The position numbers and the translations under genes are program-made. A DNA stretch of 50,600 nt from a bacterium. Its GTDB lineage: Bacteria; SZUA-79; Acidulodesulfobacterales; Acidulodesulfobacteraceae. The stretch is from contig JAKAFU010000012.1 of NCBI GenBank assembly GCA_021825865.1, forward strand, positions 1 to 50,600. Direction: 5' to 3'. Under the pieces are notes generated by a model, which was given only the letters and a program-made list of their open reading frames with translations, was not told the DNA's origin and ran no database searches. The stretch's first letter is position 1. Every line of letters begins with the position of its first letter. This document shows positions 17,705 through 24,727 of this stretch, piece by piece.

Positions 17705-18940
17705 TCATAAATAAATAATATTTTCATTGTTGTATTGTGTTTTTATAAACAACAATAAGTAATCTCTTAAATGTCTTGTAATAAGAAAATTGTTTTTAAC
17801 GTGTTCATGTCCGTTTAAGCCCAATTTCTCGGCATATTCAGGATTCTGAAGAAGCTGTTTTGCGTAAAGAGCGGTTCCTTCTATAGTCCGCGAAAGCAAT
17901 CCTGAATATTTATGTGTTATTTGGAGAGGTATTCCGCCTACCGCAGAAGCAATTGTAGGTTTTTTCTTCCATAGGCTTTCTGAAACGGTAAGTCCGAAAC
18001 CCTCTTTTATTGATTTTTGCAGAATTACTGTTGACATTCTCTGAATTGCGTTAATTTCAATGTTGCTTGTAGGCGGCAGGTTCAAAATAAAAATATCCTT
18101 GTCGCCGTCAGCTTTTTCAAGAACTTCTTTGTATACTTCCATACCTTCCGGATCGTCGTCGGCAGCGCCGCCAGCCAGGATAAGCTGACAGTCGGTATAT
18201 TTTTTGACTAATCTGTACACATCTATTACACCGAGCGGGTCTTTTAATCTGTCAAATCTTGATACCTGGGTTATTATTTTTCTATCCAAATCTATATTAA
18301 ATCGGTTTGCTACTTCATCAATCTGTTTTCTGTCAAGTTCTTTATTTTTGTCTGATAAAGGGTCTATTGAAGGAGAAATCAGCATCTGAGGAATTTTTAA
18401 TTTTTTTGAAAATAAAGGAGAAGAAAATACGGATGCATCATAAAGCTCTATATATTTTTTTAAAAAATTAAAGGTGTTCACATTAGCTGAACTGATATCT
18501 ATATGACATCGCCATATAAATTTTTTTTCTTTAAACCCTGCCCGTTTTTTTGCCGCTATAAGTCCGATAGGCTGAGGGTCGTGAATAAATATTATATCCC
18601 CGTTTAAATTCATATCGGCTAAATTATCATTTGTAATTTTATCAAAATATTCAAATTCTTCTTTTGTTATAATAACATCTGAAACTCCATGAAGAGAATT
18701 ATGAATTTTTTTTGTAATTTCGAAAAATCTTTCTCCCCCTTTAATAAAATCCCATTCAGCCTTTACATTTACTTCTCTGAGGAGAGGTATCATTCTGCTT
18801 AATATTTCTGCAACGCCTCCGCCGACAGCGGTTGAATTAATATTTTGTATTACTTTTCCCTCTAAATGAGATGCAATTTCTTGAAGTTCATCGACAGTTT
18901 CTTTGCCGACAATCTCGGCGTAATCGTTTATTGAGTTCAT
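17705..18940 (-). CDS. treT: Trehalose synthase TreT-type glycosyltransferase (GT4)
   Basis: This 411-residue retaining glycosyltransferase matches TreT (trehalose glycosyltransferring synthase), which joins an NDP-glucose with glucose to make trehalose. Family features are NSTAVGGGVAEILSRMIPLL at about 35-54, WDFIKGGERFFEITKKIHN at about 63-81, the FIWRCHIDIS strand, the SRFDRLKDP donor-domain start and KEGFGLTVSE...PTIASAVGGIP near 315-345. Trehalose would protect against osmotic or desiccation stress. The gene begins 14 bp after the DUF5752 gene, forming a two-gene operon. There is no Shine-Dalgarno; translational coupling is likely. Confidence 0.88.
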   Translation of the reverse strand: MNSINDYAEIVGKETVDELQEIASHLEGKVIQNINSTAVGGGVAEILSRMIPLLREVNVKAEWDFIKGGERFFEITKKIHNSLHGVSDVIITKEEFEYFDKITNDNLADMNLNGDIIFIHDPQPIGLIAAKKRAGFKEKKFIWRCHIDISSANVNTFNFLKKYIELYDASVFSSPLFSKKLKIPQMLISPSIDPLSDKNKELDRKQIDEVANRFNIDLDRKIITQVSRFDRLKDPLGVIDVYRLVKKYTDCQLILAGGAADDDPEGMEVYKEVLEKADGDKDIFILNLPPTSNIEINAIQRMSTVILQKSIKEGFGLTVSESLWKKKPTIASAVGGIPLQITHKYSGLLSRTIEGTALYAKQLLQNPEYAEKLGLNGHEHVKNNFLITRHLRDYLLLFIKTQYNNENIIYL

Positions 18941-18954
18941 AATAAATCACAAAA

Positions 18955-19611
18955 TTATTGATATTGTTTTACTAATTTTATTATTGCATTTTTGAGCTCG
19001 TTCATTGTATGGGTGTAAGGGTCAAGATTATTAATTTTATCGGCAAGTTCCGTTAATTTAAATTCACTGGCAATCCACATTGAAAAATCATTTTTTCTTT
19101 CTTTTAATCTGAAAGAAGATTCAAAGAAATGATAATATAAGCAATAAATGGATAAGCTCTGCAGAATATTTACAAAATCATCAAGAGAATAAGCGTATTT
19201 TTTTGTATCCATTACGTATGTAACTGATTTGATAAAATTAAATCTGGAAGACATTTCAACCTGTCTTGTTTTCTTGTTTTCAGAAATAAAGCTTTCAATA
19301 ACTTCAATAAGTTTCTGTTTAAATTCTTCCATTGAATTAAAACCGAACATATCGATGCCCGCCAGTTGTTCAGCCAGCAAATTTTCACCAAGCACGTTAG
19401 CAACCCAGTAGGCAAAATCATTGGGAGCTGCCGGCGCAGTATTATGAAATTGAAGCAAGAAATGGTGTGTGTGATAATATAATATCGCATCGTCGGACAT
19501 TCTAATGCCTTTAAGAAAATCGTTCAGATTTAAAGCAAATAAGCCGGTTAATTGAGGAAGACTAAGTTTAACAAAAAATCTGAACGGATATTTTGCCTGA
19601 ACATTGCTCAT
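18955..19611 (-). CDS. DUF5752 family protein
   Basis: The 218-residue protein matches DUF5752: FRFFVKLSLPQLTG near the N-terminus, then IYYHTHHFL-type sequence (LYYHTHHFLLQFHNT at about 44-58) and PNDFAYWVANVLGENLLAEQLAGID at about 63-87. These proteins are commonly encoded next to TreT-like glycosyltransferases, as here, but their biochemical role is unknown. It is the first gene of the operon with treT. No ribosome-binding site is evident. Confidence 0.85.
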   Translation of the reverse strand: MSNVQAKYPFRFFVKLSLPQLTGLFALNLNDFLKGIRMSDDAILYYHTHHFLLQFHNTAPAAPNDFAYWVANVLGENLLAEQLAGIDMFGFNSMEEFKQKLIEVIESFISENKKTRQVEMSSRFNFIKSVTYVMDTKKYAYSLDDFVNILQSLSIYCLYYHFFESSFRLKERKNDFSMWIASEFKLTELADKINNLDPYTHTMNELKNAIIKLVKQYQ

Positions 19612-19866
19612 GATTTTAACAACGCTTTAACAAAAAGGATATATGTTAACAGTAATATTAGTTATATTGAAATTTAAAACCGATATAAAAATACTTTTAA
19701 TAATTTACCAATATTTTAATACTAAATTATCATTAGATATAACTATATTGGATGCAAATACAGTTATATATTTAAACATAAATTAATAGATAGAAATATA
19801 TTAAAAATTTAAAAATCACTCACCTCAATAAAATAGATGTCTGTCTCAAATTATCAAATTAAAAAA

Positions 19867-20247
19867 TTACCTGCCCGGCTCCGCCATATATTTCGCCAGA
19901 AATTTTTTTGCCCATACGAGCTTTGGATTATATGACAGCGCTTTTTTGAGCGAAACAATGCCAAGAGATGGGAAACCTAACCGGTGAAGGGCAATTCCCA
20001 TTTCTCCCCATGCCTTTGCAAAATGCGGTCTTAAAATTATAGCCTTTTGAAAGTGCTGTATCGCTATGTAATTATATCCGCCTTTCAATGCACCCATACC
20101 CTTTTTGAATTGGAAAGCAGGGTTTTTTACATTAATTTTAAGAGCGTAGGCATTTGACTGCATAAATATATTGAAAACGCCAATTGAAAATATTATTAAA
20201 CAAGAAATGATAATAATATTTTTAAATCTCTCAGATATTGAATTCAT
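19867..20247 (-). CDS. Small TPR protein with signal anchor
   Basis: The 126-residue product has an N-terminal hydrophobic segment (about 9-32, possibly a cleaved signal ending near AYA) followed by about two tetratricopeptide-like repeats. The repeats are GGYNYIAIQHFQKAIILRPHFAKAW and HRLGFPSLGIVSLKKALSYNPKL, so it probably acts as a protein-binding scaffold outside the cytoplasm. A GGGAGC site supports the ATG. It stands alone; no partner can be named. Confidence 0.75.
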   Translation of the reverse strand: MNSISERFKNIIIISCLIIFSIGVFNIFMQSNAYALKINVKNPAFQFKKGMGALKGGYNYIAIQHFQKAIILRPHFAKAWGEMGIALHRLGFPSLGIVSLKKALSYNPKLVWAKKFLAKYMAEPGR

Positions 20248-20615
20248 AATAAGCTCCCTATTTTTAATATTTAATATTTATATTTAAAGTTTGCTTTATT
20301 CAATTTTATTTTGATATTTTAATATTTATTTTAATATTATTTATACTTAATGTAATTATATAGAAAAAACTAACTGCGATACCGCTTTACTATTTATACT
20401 ATCTAAAATTATCGCAGATGTCAAGCGGACAAGAAATAAAAAAAAATTGTGATAATAATCAATTTATTTTTATTTTTATTGTTATAATATATAAATATAA
20501 GAATGTATAGAAAGCACTGATATTTAGCAGCTGCAGTTGTAAACAATTATTAAATATTTTTTAAATATCTTTAAAATATTATTAAAAAAAATTAAAAAAT
20601 AACAGCGGTGTAATT
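20248..20615. other. Intergenic region between divergent genes
   Basis: No gene is seen in this AT-rich stretch. It holds the divergent promoters of the TPR gene and the MIP18/DUF59 gene, including the CRP/FNR-like site at 20449-20462 and a TATAAT at 20483-20488. Confidence 0.5.
20449..20488 (+). promoter_or_regulatory. CRP/FNR-like operator with class II promoter geometry
   Basis: GTGAT-AATA-ATCAA (20449-20462) differs by one base from the FNR consensus TTGAT-N4-ATCAA. A perfect -10 TATAAT (20483-20488) lies 30 bp downstream, centre to centre, close to the 32 bp expected when an activator sits at -41.5. No good -35 is present, which fits activator dependence. Confidence 0.5.
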
Positions 20616-20921
20616 ATGCTCACAAAAGAAAGTGTTTTAGAAAACTTGAAAAGTGTTGTAGATCCGGAACTCGAAATAAATATTGTTGACCTTGGGTTGA
20701 TATATGGTATAAAAATTGACGAACAAAATAAGAAAATAGTTCTTAATATGACTTTAACGTCAAGAGGATGCCCATTGAGTAATGTTTTAAAATTTGAAAC
20801 AGAGGAATCTCTAAAAAAAATTGAGGGCGTCGAAGATGCAGAAGTTAATATTGTATGGGAACCTGAATGGAATTATTCTATGCTGAAACCCGATGTTCTT
20901 AAAAAGCTTCAAAATCGATAA
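20616..20921 (+). CDS. MIP18/DUF59 family metal-sulfur cluster assembly protein
   Basis: This 101-residue protein has the full DUF59 pattern: LKSVVDPELEINIVDLGLIYGI at about 11-32, MTLTSRGCPLS with the conserved Cys at about 52, and a C-terminal VWEPEWNYSMLKPD. Relatives (SufT, PaaD, MIP18) aid iron-sulfur cluster assembly. It precedes the NnrS-like gene by 36 bp, so it is probably cotranscribed from the FNR-like promoter and may repair or mature Fe-S proteins during oxygen or nitric-oxide change. Confidence 0.9.
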   Translation: MLTKESVLENLKSVVDPELEINIVDLGLIYGIKIDEQNKKIVLNMTLTSRGCPLSNVLKFETEESLKKIEGVEDAEVNIVWEPEWNYSMLKPDVLKKLQNR

Positions 20922-20957
20922 CAGTGATAAATTATATTGTATTTGGGAGAACAAATA

Positions 20958-22232
20958 ATGAATTCCGGAGATAGCTCTGTCAACATTGCTTTAAAGCATA
21001 TTGAAACCGCATCTATATTTTTAATACTGTTTTTTTGCTATATGTTCATTGATTCAAACAGTTTTTTGACTTATTTTTTTATGAATACAAAAATTATTGC
21101 CCTGACCCATATTTTCACGCTGGGCTTCCTTCTTATGGTAATAATAGGTGCTTCGTATATGCTGATTCCTGTTGCGCTCGGCGTAAAGATAGCCTTTGAT
21201 AAAATATTTTTTTACGTTTATTATGGCTATACCGCATCTCTTATAATTTTTATTGCGGGAATGTATTATTTTAATGCTGAGCTTATAGCGTCCGGAGGCG
21301 TGCTTTTATTTATAGCCGTATTTATTTACGATTTAAATATTATGATAAGTCTGAAGAAAATAAAAAAATGGGATTACACCGGTTTCGGCATTCTGTTTGC
21401 TTATATATACCTTTTTATCGGGCTTTCCGCAGGCGCGTACATGGCTGTTTCTTTTTATTATAATAACATAATAGGCAAATATATTTTTAATTCGTTAACG
21501 AGCCATATTTATATTATGTCCGGCGGTTTTATCGTTATGCTGTTTATTGCAGTATCTTACCGCCTGCTTCCTATGTTTTATATGACAAAAAAGCCCGGAC
21601 ATTCTATATGGATAACAGATTTTGTATTATTAAATTCAGGAATAATTCTGATAATAATATCGTCAATAGCAGACGGTTTTTATAGTTTATTCGGGCAAAA
21701 TCTTTTTTATATAGGTGATTTTTTATTATCGGCGGGAATAATCTTATTTTCTTTTGAATTTTACAGACTAATGAACGGCAGAATTAAGAAAAAATTGGAT
21801 ATTACAATTTTTTACCTGTATGCCGGTATTATTTTTTTACTATCTGCGGTTTTTGCCGGAAATATAATATTATTTTTACCGGCAAGAGCAATAGCCGAAA
21901 ATCAGGGCATTTATTATGCGTTTGGATTTACCGGACTATTCGGTTATGCAGGTATGGTAATAGTAGGTTTTTTGCATAAAATATTTCCATTTCTCATAAG
22001 CCTTAAAAAATTCGAAAAGGTTAAAAAAGGAGCTTATAAAGGTTTAATAAGCAATATGCAGAAAAAGTATCTTCAATATTTTGATGCAATATTATTTATA
22101 GCGGCTATTCCGGTGATGTCTTTTGCTTTACTTATTACAGATGTCAATTTAATAAGGATTTTATCCGGAATATTGGCAGCAGCTTCGTTAATATTTTTCA
22201 TGAATTTATTAATCATGGAAAAAAATGCCTGA
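20958..22232 (+). CDS. NnrS-like / haem-copper-oxidase-like membrane protein
   Basis: The 424-residue product has about 12 hydrophobic segments. It contains THIFTLGFLLMVIIGASYMLIPVALG (read as two parts, TxxFTLGF and GASYxLIPV), reminiscent of NnrS and of the catalytic subunit of haem-copper oxidases and NO reductases. Scattered His residues lie in or near helices. The start at 20958 is preferred over a TTG at 20937 because GGGAGA lies 7 nt upstream. NnrS proteins are linked to nitric-oxide stress. The neighbours (DUF59, hemerythrin, DUF2249) are the usual company of this family, supporting a role in oxygen or NO stress. Confidence 0.6.
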   Translation: MNSGDSSVNIALKHIETASIFLILFFCYMFIDSNSFLTYFFMNTKIIALTHIFTLGFLLMVIIGASYMLIPVALGVKIAFDKIFFYVYYGYTASLIIFIAGMYYFNAELIASGGVLLFIAVFIYDLNIMISLKKIKKWDYTGFGILFAYIYLFIGLSAGAYMAVSFYYNNIIGKYIFNSLTSHIYIMSGGFIVMLFIAVSYRLLPMFYMTKKPGHSIWITDFVLLNSGIILIIISSIADGFYSLFGQNLFYIGDFLLSAGIILFSFEFYRLMNGRIKKKLDITIFYLYAGIIFLLSAVFAGNIILFLPARAIAENQGIYYAFGFTGLFGYAGMVIVGFLHKIFPFLISLKKFEKVKKGAYKGLISNMQKKYLQYFDAILFIAAIPVMSFALLITDVNLIRILSGILAAASLIFFMNLLIMEKNA

Positions 22233-22306
22233 AAAATGTCTTAAAAGTTTGGAATTATGCTGTTTAAAAGCCGATTAATTTACCTTTACTTTTACTTTAA
22301 AAATTT

Positions 22307-22846
22307 CTAATTTCTCCAAACTTTTATTAAATATAAATCGTTTCCTGTATCTTCTGTTAAAAATTTAAATCCTGCATCTTTTAGTCTCGGATATAAATGT
22401 ATTGGTTTTCTGTCGTGAATTATAGATAATGCCGCGTCTTTATCCATATTTTCAATAATTTCGAAAATCTTCAAAAGAGGCTGCGGAGGCTCTAATTCTC
22501 TGACATCAAGCTCTGTTTCTCTGCAGTGGGCGAGTTTTTTTAAATCATCGTCATTGAAATTATTTTCATTTTTCCAATCTTCATCGGCAGCAGGTTTGTT
22601 TTTGTGATTATCTGTTTTGTAGAAAATAATTTCAAATCCGCCGTTAACATGGGTTGCCGTATGTTCAAATCCTTTGTTTCTAAGTACGGAATACAGCGGA
22701 AAAGGTTCAAAACTGTTAATAACCTCTAATGCTTCACCGTCTTTTAGAGACTTTACCGTTTCCATTATTTTTTTAAACGGATCATCCCCTCTTGCTATGT
22801 CTTCTCTCACGTCCAATTTTACTTTTTTTAATTTTTCCGTTTGCAT
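22307..22846 (-). CDS. Protein with two DUF2249 domains
   Basis: The 179-residue protein carries two copies of DUF2249: VKLDVREDIARGDDPFKKIMETV (residues about 9-31) to about 75, and ELDVRELEPPQPLLKIFEII (about 112-131) to the end. Each has the LDVRE start, a DGEAL/DKDAAL turn, and an FPLYSVLRNKGF or IHLYPRLKDAGF helix. The fold resembles SirA/TusA-like sulfur-transfer proteins. It lies 25 bp after the hemerythrin gene in the same operon, a common pairing near NO- and oxygen-response genes. The exact role is unknown. Confidence 0.85.
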   Translation of the reverse strand: MQTEKLKKVKLDVREDIARGDDPFKKIMETVKSLKDGEALEVINSFEPFPLYSVLRNKGFEHTATHVNGGFEIIFYKTDNHKNKPAADEDWKNENNFNDDDLKKLAHCRETELDVRELEPPQPLLKIFEIIENMDKDAALSIIHDRKPIHLYPRLKDAGFKFLTEDTGNDLYLIKVWRN

Positions 22847-22871
22847 TTTATTGTCCTCATTTTTTACTGGA

Positions 22872-23366
22872 TTATTTAACAGTCCTCATTTTGTCCATAA
22901 TTTCATTTTTTTCTTCATTGCTTAATTGCATTTCTGCCATATTAAACAATATATTATCCTCTTTTTCTATATGTTCCGATAGCAGCTGTATCAGGCTGTC
23001 CCCTTCCGATACTATCTTTCCATACTTTCCGTCTGTTGAATATCCGGCTATAGCATCTTTAAATTCTTTAGAAAGCTGTCTTGACTGTTCATGCTCCAAA
23101 AGCATTACATGAATTGGTCCGGTTTCTATCCCTATATAATTTCCAAGGACGGGAAATAAAGCGTTCTCTTCTTTTTTAAAATGTATTTCAAGGTCTTTAT
23201 CAATAAAAGAAGTAATTTCGTGAAGCTGATTTATTAGATTTTTTCTAAGAGAATCGGATGTCTGACCTCCTATTTTTTTTAAATAACCGTCAAGATTTCC
23301 CAAAACAACCCTCACTGCCTCATGATCGCTTTTTAATGCGTCTATCGGATCCAGCATTGTATCCAT
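22872..23366 (-). CDS. Hemerythrin HHE-domain protein
   Basis: The 164-residue protein is a four-helix-bundle hemerythrin. Iron ligands are visible in order: H14 in LKSDHEAV, HEIT at about 49, HFKKEENALFPVL at about 62-74, HVMLLEHEQSRQL at about 86-98, and LSEHIEKEDNILF at about 129-141. Such proteins bind oxygen or NO at a di-iron site; some repair Fe-S centres (RIC/YtfE relatives). GGGAGA before the ATG supports the start. It is first in an operon with the DUF2249 gene. Confidence 0.9.
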   Translation of the reverse strand: MDTMLDPIDALKSDHEAVRVVLGNLDGYLKKIGGQTSDSLRKNLINQLHEITSFIDKDLEIHFKKEENALFPVLGNYIGIETGPIHVMLLEHEQSRQLSKEFKDAIAGYSTDGKYGKIVSEGDSLIQLLSEHIEKEDNILFNMAEMQLSNEEKNEIMDKMRTVK

Positions 23367-23738
23367 AATATTCTCCCGTTATAACGTGATATAAAGTTTG
23401 CTGTCATTATCTATTGTGAATTTATTCTTTTTATTTTTTAATTTTGTAAATTTGATTAATTCTGATACAATATTTCTAAGTTATATTATTATATATTCTA
23501 TTATAAACACATATTATATAACTCAAGATGTATCTATCTATCTATTTATTTATATTATATTATATTATATATTTTTTTTGTTTATATTATATTTGTACTC
23601 ATTTTATATTAATTCATTTTTAAATTTTATCATATATAATATGAATATCAGTGATAAAAATCACATAAATATTTAAAATGAAGAATTATTATTTATAATA
23701 TTATTATAAATATAATAAAATATAAACTTGGAGATGTT
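23367..23738. other. AT-rich divergent intergenic region
   Basis: Between the hemerythrin gene and the lipoyl-protein gene lies a 372-bp region with simple TCTA/TTTA and ATATT repeats (about 23526-23580) and no credible gene. It contains the CRP/FNR-like palindrome at 23651-23664. Confidence 0.5.
23651..23664. promoter_or_regulatory. CRP/FNR-family palindrome
   Basis: GTGATAAAAATCAC is a palindrome except at its two central bases and fits the CRP/FNR half-site layout GTGA-N6-TCAC. It lies 75 bp before the lipoyl-protein start and about 285 bp before the divergent hemerythrin gene. It resembles the site at 20449, suggesting one regulator for the whole cluster. Confidence 0.5.
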
Positions 23739-24188
23739 ATGGCTGAAGTTCAAGGATGTGAATTACCGGAAGATATTTATTACGATACGGAAAAAGATAC
23801 ATGGGCTAAACCTGAGGATAATAATATAGTGATTTTAGGAATGACTGACGTTGCTCAGACCCAGGCGGGAAAAATTCTTCATGTTACATTTAAAAAAATA
23901 GGAACAACGGTTAACAGACGCGGCAATACGGCTACGATAGAAAGCGGAAAATGGGTTGGACCTATTCCGTCGCCTGTTTCGGGTGAAATAATAGAAGTCA
24001 ATGAAAAGCTTTTGAACGACCCTCTTTTATTAAATATACTTCCTTATACCGACGGTTGGGTGACAAAAGTTAAAGCTTCTAATTTAGATGAACTAAAATT
24101 TCTTGTAACAGGGAAAGAAGCTATTGAGCTCTATAGAGAAAAAATTATAAAAGAGCAGATTCAATGTATGAGGTGTTCCAGTCAGTGA
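23739..24188 (+). CDS. GcvH-like lipoyl carrier protein (LbpA-like)
   Basis: The 149-residue protein is a lipoyl-domain protein of the glycine-cleavage H family. The lipoylated lysine is K71 in IESGKWVGPIPSP, followed by VSGEIIEVNEKLL and the DGWVTKV strand. The ESGKWVGP version is seen in lipoate-binding proteins (LbpA) of sulfur-oxidising heterodisulfide-reductase systems and in orphan GcvH copies; no gcvT, gcvP, hdr or lipoate ligase genes are nearby to decide. A C-terminal CxxC (QCMRCSSQ) is an extra feature that could bind metal or be redox-active. A GGAGATG site fixes the start. A CRP/FNR-type palindrome lies upstream. Confidence 0.85.
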   Translation: MAEVQGCELPEDIYYDTEKDTWAKPEDNNIVILGMTDVAQTQAGKILHVTFKKIGTTVNRRGNTATIESGKWVGPIPSPVSGEIIEVNEKLLNDPLLLNILPYTDGWVTKVKASNLDELKFLVTGKEAIELYREKIIKEQIQCMRCSSQ

Positions 24189-24385
24189 GATGAGATTTTT
24201 ACTACGGTATTATGTTGGTAAATATGCAAACAAATGTGCCGGCAAATAAATAAAATATAAAAACTGTTTTATTATGAACAAATGTTGACCGGCAGAATAT
24301 TCGGCATTTCGACAAAATAAATATTCAGATAAAAAAATAAGACATTGCATAAATTAATTAAATTTTATAGTTTATATTAAAAAAA

Positions 24386-24727
24386 ATGAATAGCAAGAGT
24401 GAAGACAGCGGTGCACATAAAGACGGCAATGATAATATCGGCGGTACTGCCGACATAGCTAAGGAAAACAAAAAAGCAATTAAGCATGAAGTAATATTGC
24501 TTGTCTCGAAATGGTGCGAAGAATGTGTTCCTGCCGACAGAGTCTGGAAAACGTTGTTTGATGAAAGAAAGGATTTTACTTATAGACTGATTGATGTCTC
24601 AGAACCTGAAGGCAGACGTATATCTATCAGCTTGTATATAAGAAGTGTCCCTTCAACTATTATCGACGGCAAACTTTCATATGTGGGTATTCCTACCAAG
24701 GAAGATGCCAATGAATTACTTTCATAA
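24386..24727 (+). CDS. Thioredoxin-fold protein with WCEEC active site
   Basis: The 113-residue protein has a low-complexity N-terminus (about 1-33) and then a thioredoxin-like fold. VILLVSKWCEEC carries the CxxC pair C44/C47, and VPST supplies the usual cis-proline (P89). It probably acts as a cytoplasmic disulfide reductase or redox carrier; no signal peptide is visible. It follows the lipoyl protein by about 200 bp and overlaps the next gene by 17 nt. Dithiol/lipoyl neighbours suggest a shared redox function, which is an inference. Confidence 0.8.
   Translation: MNSKSEDSGAHKDGNDNIGGTADIAKENKKAIKHEVILLVSKWCEECVPADRVWKTLFDERKDFTYRLIDVSEPEGRRISISLYIRSVPSTIIDGKLSYVGIPTKEDANELLS

Noticed and set aside
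23398-23676. Plus-strand open frame of 92 codons
   Set aside because: It is Ile/Tyr/Phe low-complexity sequence from AT repeats, with no ribosome-binding site or motif; it is noncoding upstream sequence.
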